Source: Demequina litoralis
GTDB taxonomy: Bacteria > Actinomycetota > Actinomycetes > Actinomycetales > Demequinaceae
Reading direction: 5' to 3'
Length of the DNA: 64,000 nucleotides
NCBI RefSeq assembly: GCF_030418455.1
Contig: NZ_JAUHPW010000010.1
Coordinates: forward strand, 62,001-126,000
Positions 44,997 to 52,646 of this stretch are shown here, piece by piece; the first letter of the stretch is position 1, and every line of letters starts with the position of its first letter. The notes beneath the pieces were generated by a model. The model did no database searches and was not told the origin of the DNA. It saw only the letters and a program-made list of their open reading frames with translations. The position numbers and the translations under genes are program-made.

Positions 44997-45533
44997 GTGG
45001 GCGAGGCGGACCGGCCGGTGCTCCCGGACCACCTCGCGCCCGGCCTGCGGGCCGTCTTCTGCGGCACGGCGCCCGGCCTCGCCTCGGCGGCCCGCGGCCA
45101 CTACTACGCCGGCCCCGGCAACCGCTTCTGGGAGTACCTGGCCGCCGCGCGCATCGTCCCCGTGGCGCTCGCGCCGGAGGACGATGCGCGGGTCACCGCG
45201 CACGGGATCGGCCTCACCGACCTGGTGAAGACCATGGCGCAGAGCCACGACCGCGGCCTGCCCTACGACGTGCCCGCGCTCGCCGCGAAGGTGGACGCGC
45301 ATCGTCCCGCCTGGATCGCGTTCACCTCGAAGGAGGCCGGGACGCAGGCCGCGCGGTGGCTCGGGCTGCCGCGCCCGGGCTTGGGAGCGCAGGACTGGAC
45401 GTTCGCGGGCGCGCGGGTCTTCGTGCTGCCCAGCCCGAGCGGCCGCAACCAGGGCCGCGCGTCCTACGACGGACGCGCGACCCGGCTCGCGTGGTGGGCC
45501 GAGCTGGCGGAGCTGCTGCCGCCCGTCAGCTGA
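44997..45533 (+). CDS. mug: Mismatch-specific uracil/thymine DNA glycosylase (Mug/TDG-like)
   Basis: The 178-residue product has the Mug fold motifs FCGTAPGLASAARGHYYAGP followed by GNRFWEYL, GIGLTDLVKTMAQSHD and the base-flipping loop LPSPSGRNQGRASY. Motif 1 has GTAPG in place of the GINPG of E. coli Mug, so the Asn is replaced, as in other actinobacterial members; activity against G:U or G:T pairs is therefore not certain. The GTG start is 2 nt after rdgB, making rph-rdgB-mug one operon of nucleic-acid quality control. The 3' end overlaps the convergent NUDIX gene by 8 nt. Confidence 0.88.
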   Translation: MGEADRPVLPDHLAPGLRAVFCGTAPGLASAARGHYYAGPGNRFWEYLAAARIVPVALAPEDDARVTAHGIGLTDLVKTMAQSHDRGLPYDVPALAAKVDAHRPAWIAFTSKEAGTQAARWLGLPRPGLGAQDWTFAGARVFVLPSPSGRNQGRASYDGRATRLAWWAELAELLPPVS

Positions 45534-46068
45534 GCGCGCCGCACAGGGCGAGCGCCTGGCGCAGGAGCACGTGCTGGCCGCCGGCCATCTCGGCCGCGAC
45601 GTCGTCGCTCGCCGCCTCCTCGGGCGACAGCCACGTGAGGTCGAGCGCGTCCTGCTGCGGCTCGCAGTGGCCGTCGACCGGCACCACGTAGACGAGCGCG
45701 GTCGCGTGCTGGCGCGAGTCGTGGAACGGCGTGACGCCCTTGGTGGGGAAGTACTCCGCGACCGCGACGGGCACGGGGGACACCGGCACCTGCGGCATGG
45801 CCGCGAGGCCCAGGTCCTTCTCCAGGTTGCGCACGATCGCGTCCCGGATCCGCTCGTGGTAGAGCACGCGGCCCGCCACGATCGCGCGGGAGATCACCCC
45901 GTCGTAGGCCCGCAGGAGCAGCCCTACCTCGGTGATCTCGCCCATGGGATTAATCCGGACGGGGATCACGTTCACATACAGCATCGGGAGCTGGGTGCGG
46001 ACGTGCTTCAGCTCTCGGTCGGAGAGCCATCCTGTCGGCTCGTCGGGCAGCTCGGCCATGTCGGTCAT
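45526..46068 (-). CDS. NUDIX hydrolase-like protein (DUF4916)
   Basis: The 180-residue protein has a NUDIX-like fold (VNVIPVRINPMGEITEVGLL, then VAGRVLYHERIRDAIVRNLEKDLGL in the place of the NUDIX box). The canonical G-x5-E-x7-REUXEE-x-G-U box is degenerate: the REUXEE segment is reduced, so catalysis may be lost. This fits the actinobacterial DUF4916 family. It is divergent from the thioredoxin gene, with 131 bp between them. Confidence 0.75.
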   Translation of the reverse strand: MTDMAELPDEPTGWLSDRELKHVRTQLPMLYVNVIPVRINPMGEITEVGLLLRAYDGVISRAIVAGRVLYHERIRDAIVRNLEKDLGLAAMPQVPVSPVPVAVAEYFPTKGVTPFHDSRQHATALVYVVPVDGHCEPQQDALDLTWLSPEEAASDDVAAEMAGGQHVLLRQALALCGALS

Positions 46069-46163
46069 GAGTCTTTTCTACCTCCTGACCGCGCGTGGTC
46101 CCACAACCGCGCCGGGACGTGACAACCTGGATATCGAAACACCGTACTGAGGGGAATGGTAGG

Positions 46164-46180
46164 ATACCCCCCCGGGGTAT
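46164..46180 (+). promoter_or_regulatory. CsoR/CstR-like operator upstream of thioredoxin
   Basis: ATACCCC-CCC-GGGGTAT has the same 7-bp arms as the sites near 9610, 11095 and 11331 but a 3-bp spacer. The right arm runs into TATACG (46178-46183), a likely -10 box, 16 nt before the ATG. Confidence 0.7.
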
Positions 46181-46199
46181 ACGCCGAAGAGAGGAACCC

Positions 46200-46571
46200 A
46201 TGGCAACGATCGACCTGACCACCGAGACCTTCGATGAGACCGTGAGCAAGGACGGCATCGTCCTCGTCGACTTCTGGGCGGACTGGTGCGGCCCCTGCAA
46301 GCGCTTCGCGCCGATCTTCGAGCAGTCCTCCGACGCCAAGCCGGAGATCGTGCACGCCAAGGTCGACACCGAGGCGCAGCAGGAGCTCGGGATCAAGTAC
46401 GGCGTCACCGCCATCCCGACGCTGATGGCGTTCCGCGACGGCATCATGGTCTTCAACCAGGCCGGCGCGCTGCCCGGCCCGGCGCTGCAGCAGCTGGTCG
46501 ACGCGGTCGAGGGTCTCGACATGGACGAGGTCCGCGCGAAGATCGCCGAGCACGAGGCCTCGCAGCACTAA
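46200..46571 (+). CDS. Thioredoxin
   Basis: The 123-residue thioredoxin has the active site DFWADWCGPCKRFAPIF, the cis-proline loop TAIPTLMAF and an extra C-terminal helix of about 15 residues. It reduces protein disulfides or persulfides in the cytoplasm. The CsoR/CstR-like palindrome over its promoter links it to the rhodanese and TDT genes at 9.6-11 kb rather than to general redox genes. GAGAGGAACCC precedes the ATG. Confidence 0.92.
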   Translation: MATIDLTTETFDETVSKDGIVLVDFWADWCGPCKRFAPIFEQSSDAKPEIVHAKVDTEAQQELGIKYGVTAIPTLMAFRDGIMVFNQAGALPGPALQQLVDAVEGLDMDEVRAKIAEHEASQH

Positions 46572-46586
46572 GCCTTCACGCACGCG

Positions 46587-46618
46587 GGCCCGGCTCCTCC
46601 CTCGGGAGGGCCGGGCCT
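46587..46618 (+). terminator. Thioredoxin terminator
   Basis: GGCCCGGCTCCTCCC pairs with GGGAGGGCCGGGCC with one bulged base; CTTCGCC follows. It lies 16 nt after the stop codon. Confidence 0.75.
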
Positions 46619-46763
46619 TCGCCGTGTCGGGGCGGCCGCCCCCCTCCTTCGTCGCAACCGGCGTACCCGGCCCGGGCGGTCTGGCGGGACCAGGGACGAT
46701 GCGCGCGGGGCCGGATTCGTACGCCGGTGCGAGCGTGCAGCTGGGACGATGCGCGGGTCGGGC

Positions 46764-47396
46764 TCAGGCGGCGAGCGCGGCCGCGATCGCCGCGAGGCCG
46801 AGCGCGATGACCGCGACCGCCGCCGCGAGACCGAGCGCGCGCACGATGCGGGGGGACACCCGGGCGCCGATCGCCGCCCCGGCGATGGCCAGCCCCGCCT
46901 GCCACAGCAGCGATGCGACGCCGGCCGCGACGACGAAGACGGCCGGACCGTACGCGGCCGTCGTCACCGTGGTGACCACGCCGGCGAGGGCGAGGAAGTA
47001 GACCACGGTGGCCGGGTTGAGCGCCGTGAGCCCGACGAAGCGCGCGTAGATCCGCCACGGGCGTCCGGCCACCGTCTCCCCGGCCTCGATCGCCGGGGGC
47101 CGCAGCGCGTCGCGCAGCAGCGTCACGCCGATGCCGATGATCACCACGCCGGAGACGACCCCGATGGTCGTCATCCACGGTTGCAGCGCGTCCACGAAGT
47201 ACGCGCCGACGCCGACGGCGACCGCGCAGTAGACCAGGTCCACGGACGCCACGCCGGCCGCGGCGGCCAGGCCCGAGCGGAGACCCTGCGCCATCGACTC
47301 GCGCAGGATGAGCAGCCCCACCGCGCCGAGCGGCATCGCGACCGCGAGGCCCGCGACGAAGCCCGCCGCGGCGAGCGTGAGGAGGTCGTGGGTCAC
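46764..47396 (-). CDS. LysE-family amino-acid exporter
   Basis: The 210-residue membrane protein has six hydrophobic segments in the LysE/RhtB pattern (VAGLAVAMPLGAVGLLILRES, the long loop with LRPPAIEAGETVAGRPWRIY, FVGLTALNPATVVYFLALAG). It exports amino acids or similar small solutes; substrate unknown. GTG at 47396 lies 6 nt after CACAAT (minus strand, 47408-47403), a leaderless pattern; the longer open frame would run into the tRNA-Leu terminator and is rejected. The 192-bp gap downstream to the thioredoxin gene holds two dispersed 10-mers (46695 and 46745). Confidence 0.87.
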   Translation of the reverse strand: MTHDLLTLAAAGFVAGLAVAMPLGAVGLLILRESMAQGLRSGLAAAAGVASVDLVYCAVAVGVGAYFVDALQPWMTTIGVVSGVVIIGIGVTLLRDALRPPAIEAGETVAGRPWRIYARFVGLTALNPATVVYFLALAGVVTTVTTAAYGPAVFVVAAGVASLLWQAGLAIAGAAIGARVSPRIVRALGLAAAVAVIALGLAAIAAALAA

Positions 47397-47432
47397 GGCG
47401 CCATTGTGGTGGCGACCAGCGCGGATGCGGAA

Positions 47433-47463
47433 GACCCCGCACCGGGCGGGCCGGTGCGGGGTC
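47433..47463 (-). terminator. tRNA-Leu terminator
   Basis: GACCCCGCACCGG (47433-47445) pairs over 13 bp with CCGGTGCGGGGTC (47451-47463) around a 5-nt loop, directly downstream of the tRNA on the minus strand. Confidence 0.75.
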
Positions 47464-47468
47464 GCAGG

Positions 47469-47550
<82 letters not shown>

Positions 47551-47685
47551 GCGCGGTCAAGGATACGGGCGCCGGGCGTCGCCGAGTTCCCGCGGGAGTC
47601 GCGAACCTCCGGAAACCGTCGCTGAGTTCCCCCGAACGAGGCCCGGCGGGGGCGACGGGTGGGGTGGTGGGGTGGGGGCGGGCGC

Positions 47686-48156
47686 TCAGCCCAGCTTGAG
47701 GTCGCGGCGCAGCTTCGCCACGTGGCCCGTGGCCTTGACGTTGTACTGCGCGAGCGCGACGGCGCCGTCCTCGGCCACCACGACGGTCGAGCGGATCGAG
47801 CCCTCGACCTCCTTGCCGTAGAGCTTCTTCATGCCCCACGCGCCGTAGAGGTTCTGGATGGCGAGGTCCTCGTCGGAGACGAGCGTGAAGGTGAGACCCT
47901 CCTTCTCGCGGAACTGCGCGAGCTTGGCGGGCGAGTCCTTCGAGATCCCGACGACCTCGTAGCCGGCCGCGTGCAGCGCGTCCAGCGAGTCGCGGAAGTC
48001 GCACGCCTGCGTGGTGCAGCCGGGGGTCATCGCGGCGGGGTAGAAGTACAGGATGACCTTCTTGCCACGGAGGTCCGCGAGGGTGAAGGTGCCGGAATCG
48101 GTGGGGGCGGTGAAGTCGGGGGCCGTGTCGCCCACGCTGAGACGGGTGTCGGTCAT
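47686..48156 (-). CDS. bcp: Thiol peroxidase of the BCP/PrxQ group
   Basis: The 156-residue peroxiredoxin has the peroxidatic cysteine in PAAMTPGCTTQACDFRDS, five residues before a second cysteine that acts as resolving residue in PrxQ proteins. It reduces peroxides with thioredoxin as electron donor. ATG 48156 is chosen over the in-frame ATG at 48165 because TACGGT (48169-48164) ends 7 nt before it and overlaps the upstream one, a leaderless pattern. Confidence 0.92.
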   Translation of the reverse strand: MTDTRLSVGDTAPDFTAPTDSGTFTLADLRGKKVILYFYPAAMTPGCTTQACDFRDSLDALHAAGYEVVGISKDSPAKLAQFREKEGLTFTLVSDEDLAIQNLYGAWGMKKLYGKEVEGSIRSTVVVAEDGAVALAQYNVKATGHVAKLRRDLKLG

Positions 48157-48218
48157 GGGGTCCACCGTAGCCGCGCCGACGGACGGCGCGGGAGCGGCGG
48201 CCGCACCCGGGTGCCGAT

Positions 48219-48248
48219 TTCACATTCCCTGGCGAAGCCTGCTAAGGT
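48219..48248 (+). promoter_or_regulatory. tRNA-Lys promoter
   Basis: TTCACA (48219-48224) and TAAGGT (48243-48248) are 18 bp apart and end 28 nt before the tRNA. Confidence 0.6.
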
Positions 48249-48276
48249 TGTCTCTCGTGCCGCGGTGCGGTACGGA

Positions 48277-48349
<73 letters not shown>

Positions 48350-48355
48350 CGGAGT

Positions 48356-48390
48356 GCGAAGGCCCGGTCCGCGAGGACCGGGCCTTTCGC
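48356..48390. terminator. tRNA-Lys terminator, probably bidirectional
   Basis: A stem of about 15 bp, GCGAAGGCCCGGTCC (48356-48370) with 48375-48390, has a 4-nt loop and is followed by TTTCCCC. It also faces the end of the convergent SDR gene. Confidence 0.8.
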
Positions 48391-48405
48391 TTTCCCCGAC
48401 CGGTC

Positions 48406-49095
48406 TCAGGCCTCGCCGGCGCCCTCGTCGGCGCTGATCCTGACCGCGGATCCGTTCGCCTCGGCGCCCGCGTCCCACAGCCCCACGAACGTACCGGCGA
48501 CCGCCTCCTCGAGCCCGCGGAGGCTCGTCACCCGGAGCACGACCGCCGCCGCGTGCCCCGGCTCCCCGGCGTCGCGGGCGTGCTTCTCGAATCCGTGCGC
48601 CACCGCCCGCACCCATGCCTCGCTCGCCGCCTTGACGGCGGCGTAGCTCGCCCCGCCCGCGAGCGGACGCTCCACGGCCGTCGAGGAGACGATGGCGAGC
48701 CGGCCGGCGGGGGAGCGCGCAAGGTCGTCGAAGAACTCCCGCGAGACGTGGCGCAGCGCGGTGAGCGAGGCCTCGAGGACGCGGTAGTCCGCCTCGGTCT
48801 GCCCCGCGAGCCCGCCGCCGCCGCGCCACCCGCCCACGAGGTGGAGCACGCCGTCGACCGTCAGCCCGTCGCCGTGGAGGCGCCCCGCCAGCGCCTCGAC
48901 GGCAGCCTCGTCGGTGAGGTCCGCCGCCTCGCCCCGGGCGCCGAGCGCGACGAGAGGCGCGAGCCGTTCCTCGGAACGCCCCACCGCGACCACCCGTGCA
49001 CCCGCCTCGGCGAGCGCGCGCACCGCCGCGTGGCCGACGGTGCTGGTCGCCCCCGCGACCAGCACCGTCCGCCCCGTCAGGTCCGGCATCGTCAT
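48406..49095 (-). CDS. SDR-family NAD(P)-dependent oxidoreductase
   Basis: The 229-residue short-chain dehydrogenase has the nucleotide-binding VLVAGATSTVGHAAVRAL (a variant of TGxxxGxG), an NAG-like HLVGGWRGGGG and the catalytic S-Y-K set (IVSSTAVERPLAGGASYAAVKAA). ATG 49095 overlaps the stop of the DUF6421 gene (ATGA), so the two are coupled and probably act together. The substrate is unknown. Confidence 0.85.
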   Translation of the reverse strand: MTMPDLTGRTVLVAGATSTVGHAAVRALAEAGARVVAVGRSEERLAPLVALGARGEAADLTDEAAVEALAGRLHGDGLTVDGVLHLVGGWRGGGGLAGQTEADYRVLEASLTALRHVSREFFDDLARSPAGRLAIVSSTAVERPLAGGASYAAVKAASEAWVRAVAHGFEKHARDAGEPGHAAAVVLRVTSLRGLEEAVAGTFVGLWDAGAEANGSAVRISADEGAGEA

Positions 49096-50522
49096 CCAGC
49101 CGTGGAACGGATGCCGGCGGTCGACTCGATGACCGGCCGCATCTTCCTGTCGAGCGCCTCGAAGAACATCGACAGCGGGAACTCGTCGTCCATGACGAGG
49201 TCGGTGTACCCCTTCGGGGGGCCGGCCAGCACCTCGCGCGGCAGGCCCTGCGCCCACACCGACGCGGGATGCGGCGTCACGACGCTCGACACGAGCGCGT
49301 GCGCCTTGAGCCAGTGCGCGGTCTTCGGCCGGTCGATCGACTCCCAGTACAGCGCGTTGATGGTGTCGCTCAGCTCGATCACCGCGTCGGCGACCCGTTC
49401 CCAGTCGATGCTGAGCTCGACGTCGCGCCACTCGATGACGTGCCGCTGGTGCAGCCACGCGAACAGCAGCTGTCCGCCCAGCCCGTCGTAGTTGCGCACC
49501 CGCGACCCCGTGAGGGGGAACCGGAAGATGCGGTCGAACAGCACCGCGTACTGCACGAGCCGCGCGTGCCTGCGCGTGTCTGCCTCGATCGAGGAGAGCT
49601 CCTCGCCCGCGGCCGCGCGCGCGTCGAGCCGCCGCTGGATCCCCACGGACTCGCGGAACGCCGTGAGGTCGCACCGCAGCTCCTCGAGCGTGTAGAGGAA
49701 GAACGGCATGCGCTGCTTGATCATGAACGGGTCGAACGGCAGGTCTCCCCGCATGTGGGTGCGGTCGTGGATGAGGTCCCACATCACGAAGGTGCGCTCG
49801 GCGAGCGCCTGGTCCTCGAGCATCGCGGCGGCGTCGGCTGGCAGCGCGAGCTTGGTGATCTCCGCGGCGGCCGCCACCACGCGGCGGTACCGCGCGGCTT
49901 CGCGGTCCTGGAAGATCGCGCCCCAGGTGAACGCCGGGATCTCGCGCATCGCGACGGTCTCGGGGAACAGCACCGCCGAGTTCGTGTCGTAGCCGGGCGT
50001 GAAGTCGACGAGCCGCAGCGAGACGAACAGCGCGTTGCCGTAGTCGCCGGCCTCGAGCGCCGCGACGAAGTCGGGCCAGATCGCCTCCGCGAGCAGCGCC
50101 TCGACGTGACGGCTCGACGAGCCGTTCTGCGTGTACATGGGGAAGACGACCAGGTGGCGGGTGCCGTCGACGCGGTGGCGCTGCGGCTGGAACGCGACCA
50201 GGGAGTCGAGGAAGTCGGGCTCCCCGAAGCCGCCCTCGACCCAGCGTGCGAAGTCGCGGGGGAGCGCCTCCAGGTACGCGGCGTCGTGGGGGAACAGCGG
50301 CGCGAGCGCACGGATCGCGGCGACGATCGTGTCGACGTGGCCGCGCGCGGAGGCGTGGGCGGAGGCATCCGGGATCGCGCCGTTCCTGACCTGCAGGGCC
50401 TGCAGCGCGGTCGCGGCCTCCTTGAGCCCCCGCCAGGCGGCGCTCGTCTCGACGCGGCGCACGTCCTCGACGACCTCGGGCTCGCCGATGACGGGCTGCG
50501 CGGTGCCGGCGGACAGGGACAT
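49092..50522 (-). CDS. DUF6421-like protein of unknown function
   Basis: The 476-residue soluble protein resembles what I recall as the actinobacterial DUF6421 family; this family name is from memory and not tested. It has a conserved histidine- and acid-rich centre, WDLIHDRTHMRGDLPFDPFM, and an aromatic C-terminal part (LLFAWLHQRHVIEWRDVELS, INALYWESIDRPKTAHWLKA). The histidine cluster suggests a metal site. No signal peptide is present. It forms a two-gene operon with the SDR and is divergent from an Lrp/AsnC regulator, pointing to amino-acid or related metabolism. Confidence 0.65.
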   Translation of the reverse strand: MSLSAGTAQPVIGEPEVVEDVRRVETSAAWRGLKEAATALQALQVRNGAIPDASAHASARGHVDTIVAAIRALAPLFPHDAAYLEALPRDFARWVEGGFGEPDFLDSLVAFQPQRHRVDGTRHLVVFPMYTQNGSSSRHVEALLAEAIWPDFVAALEAGDYGNALFVSLRLVDFTPGYDTNSAVLFPETVAMREIPAFTWGAIFQDREAARYRRVVAAAAEITKLALPADAAAMLEDQALAERTFVMWDLIHDRTHMRGDLPFDPFMIKQRMPFFLYTLEELRCDLTAFRESVGIQRRLDARAAAGEELSSIEADTRRHARLVQYAVLFDRIFRFPLTGSRVRNYDGLGGQLLFAWLHQRHVIEWRDVELSIDWERVADAVIELSDTINALYWESIDRPKTAHWLKAHALVSSVVTPHPASVWAQGLPREVLAGPPKGYTDLVMDDEFPLSMFFEALDRKMRPVIESTAGIRSTAG

Positions 50523-50675
50523 GGGGACCTCCCTCGACGTCGAGTGGAACTTTTCCTGCGCCTGGTGCGCATTACAGGAAGCCTTTCATCGGACGATGCG
50601 CGGGTCAAGGATTCTGCCGGTGCCGGGCGGCGTTGTCGGCGCGGGTCTTCCGCGGCATGCGGTAGCGTCCCTGTC

Positions 50676-51137
50676 ATGCAGGATCCGGTCGACGCGCGCC
50701 TCGTGGCGGAGGTGTCGCGCGATGCTCGCGCCACGCTCGCGCAGCTCGCCTCTCAGGTGGGGCTGTCGACGTCCGCGGTCCAGGCGCGCCTGCGCCGGCT
50801 CGAGGCCACCGGCGTCATCGCCGGCTACATGGCGCTGGTCGACCCGCAGGCGGTGGGGCGTCCGCTCTCCGCCTTCATCGAGATCACGCCGCTGGATCCC
50901 GCGCAGGTCGACGACGTCCCGCAGCTCCTCGAGCACCTCGAAGCGGTGGAGGCGTGCCACTCGATCGCCGGCGACGCGAGCTACATGCTCTTCGTCCGCG
51001 TCGGCACGCCGCCCGACCTCGAGGCGCTGATCCGCGACATCAGGCGGGCCGTCAACGTCACCACCCGCACGACGGTCGTGCTGCAGACCTTCTACGAGAA
51101 CCGCCCGCTGGTGCCGGCCGCGGGGGAGCGGCCCTAG
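50676..51137 (+). CDS. Lrp/AsnC-family regulator
   Basis: The 153-residue protein has an N-terminal HTH (DARATLAQLASQVGLSTSAVQARLRRLE) and a C-terminal RAM/ACT-like domain (YMLFVRVGTPPDLEALIRDI). TAGCGT (50663-50668) ends 7 nt before the ATG, a leaderless pattern. It is divergent from the DUF6421-SDR operon, its probable target. TTCCTG (50553-50558) and CAGGAA (50575-50580) in the 153-bp shared region form a candidate dyad, and a dispersed 10-mer lies at 50592. Confidence 0.87.
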   Translation: MQDPVDARLVAEVSRDARATLAQLASQVGLSTSAVQARLRRLEATGVIAGYMALVDPQAVGRPLSAFIEITPLDPAQVDDVPQLLEHLEAVEACHSIAGDASYMLFVRVGTPPDLEALIRDIRRAVNVTTRTTVVLQTFYENRPLVPAAGERP

Positions 51138-51267
51138 CTCGGCGCTGCCGATCCGGCCCGCGAGGGCCGAGCCGGGCGTGTTCCCGGAAACCGCCGGCGC
51201 GGGTGCCGTCGTGCGGCGAACCCGCCGCTACGACGCCGTCCGACGCTCCGAACCGCCGCGCAAGAAC

Positions 51268-51312
51268 TGTGCGAATCGCACAAACCGCCGCAATCAGGAC
51301 TGGCGAATCGCC
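51268..51312. promoter_or_regulatory. Two GCGAATCGC dyads upstream of the rfbG-like gene
   Basis: The 344-bp gap 51138-51481 holds no gene. It contains TGTGCG-AAT-CGCACA (51268-51282) and GGCGAATCGCC (51302-51312). Both are centred on GCGAATCGC, with centres 32 bp apart (about three helical turns), next to an AT-richer patch (51320-51360). This looks like a paired operator for an unidentified regulator. Confidence 0.45.
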
Positions 51313-51481
51313 TATCCGTGCGCTAAAAGTAAGAACGTGGGCAAAAGGGACAAAGCCGGACCGGAGGGTCCGGCGGAGCTCCTCGAACCTACCGGGTGAG
51401 GACATCGTCCTCCCCTGCCGAGGGGCTGGGGGAACGACGTCGCGACCCGTCCAGGGGGGATCACAAAACGGGGGGAACGTG

Positions 51482-52585
51482 ATGGACATGGCTGAGCGGG
51501 CTGAGGGCATGCCGGATTTCACCGGCAGGACCGTGCTTGTCACGGGCCACAGCGGCTTCATCGGCGCGTGGCTCACTACGGTGCTCGAGCATCTCGGCGC
51601 CGACGTGATCGGGTACTCGATCAACGACGATCCCTCCTCGGCGGCTCGCGCCGCGTGGCTCGGGGACGTCTGCACCCGGCAGTACGAGGCGGATGTGCGT
51701 GACCGCGAGACGCTGTTCTCGGTCATCGAGGAGCACCGCCCCGACATCGTCTACCACCTGGCCGCGCAGGCGCTCCTGTGTCGCGGCTTCGAGGACCCGC
51801 ACCTCACGTTCGACGTGAACCTGCGCGGCTCGCTCAACGTGCTCGAGGCCGCGCGCCTCGGCATGATCCCGGCGCTCGTGCACGTGACGTCCGACAAGTG
51901 CTACGTGCCCATGAAGCCGGGCGACAGCAAACTCACCGAGGACAGCCCGCTGGGCGGCTGCAGCCCGTACTCGGCGTCCAAGACCATCGCGGAGATCCTG
52001 TTCCGCGAGTTCACCGACCTCACGCGCCTCGACGGCGCCCCGTACCGCGCCACGTCGGTGCGGCTCGGCAACGTGATCGGCGGCGGCGACGACGCCGACC
52101 GGCTCGTGCCCAACTGCATCCGCGCCTTCGAGGACGAGCGCGTCTTCGCCGTCCGCGACCCGCTCGCCGTCCGCCCGTTCCAGCACGTCCTCGACGTGGT
52201 CGCGGGCTTCGTCCTCGCCGGCACCCGCCTGCTCGGCGCCGAGGAGCGCACCGTCGACGCGCTGAACTTCGCGCCGCCGAGCTCGGGCTTCACCGCCGGC
52301 GAGATGGTCTTCGAGCTTGCCCGCGCCTGGGGCGAGCCGTCGCTCATCAGCCCCGCGTGCGAGGCCTGCGCCTTCCCCGAGGACAAGCTCCTCTGGCTGG
52401 ACGGCTCGAAGGCTTCGGAGCTGCTCGGCTGGCAGCACGCCTTCGACCTGCGCGGCTCCGCCGAGCGCATCGTCGACTGGATCCGCTGGGTCGACGCGGG
52501 CATGTCGCCCGCGGACGCCACGCGTCGCCAGGCGGCGGAGTACTTCGTCAAGCCCGTCGTGCACCACCTGCGCGCCGCCGCCTGA
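51482..52585 (+). CDS. CDP-glucose 4,6-dehydratase-like extended SDR
   Basis: The 367-residue extended short-chain dehydrogenase closely follows RfbG: VLVTGHSGFIGAWLTTVLEH, VYHLAAQALLCRGFEDPHLT, VTSDKCYVP, the catalytic YSASK (in GCSPYSASKTIAE), RLGNVIGGGDDADRLVPNC and RPFQHVLDVVAGFVLA. The enzyme forms CDP-4-keto-6-deoxyglucose for deoxysugars. No nucleotidyltransferase, aminotransferase or glycosyltransferase partner lies nearby, so the pathway is not evident here. The ATG follows an in-frame GTG at 51479; GGGGGGAAC lies upstream. Confidence 0.82.
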   Translation: MDMAERAEGMPDFTGRTVLVTGHSGFIGAWLTTVLEHLGADVIGYSINDDPSSAARAAWLGDVCTRQYEADVRDRETLFSVIEEHRPDIVYHLAAQALLCRGFEDPHLTFDVNLRGSLNVLEAARLGMIPALVHVTSDKCYVPMKPGDSKLTEDSPLGGCSPYSASKTIAEILFREFTDLTRLDGAPYRATSVRLGNVIGGGDDADRLVPNCIRAFEDERVFAVRDPLAVRPFQHVLDVVAGFVLAGTRLLGAEERTVDALNFAPPSSGFTAGEMVFELARAWGEPSLISPACEACAFPEDKLLWLDGSKASELLGWQHAFDLRGSAERIVDWIRWVDAGMSPADATRRQAAEYFVKPVVHHLRAAA

Positions 52586-52599
52586 CGACCCTCAGACGA

Positions 52600-52627
52600 A
52601 GGCCCGGTCCCCGAGGGGGCCGGGCCT
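52600..52627. terminator. Bidirectional terminator
   Basis: AGGCCCGGTCCCC (52600-52612) pairs with GGGGCCGGGCCT (52616-52627), one bulge, GAG loop, between the convergent dehydratase and binding-protein genes. Confidence 0.8.
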
Positions 52628-52646
52628 CCGTGGTGCGTGGAGGGCG

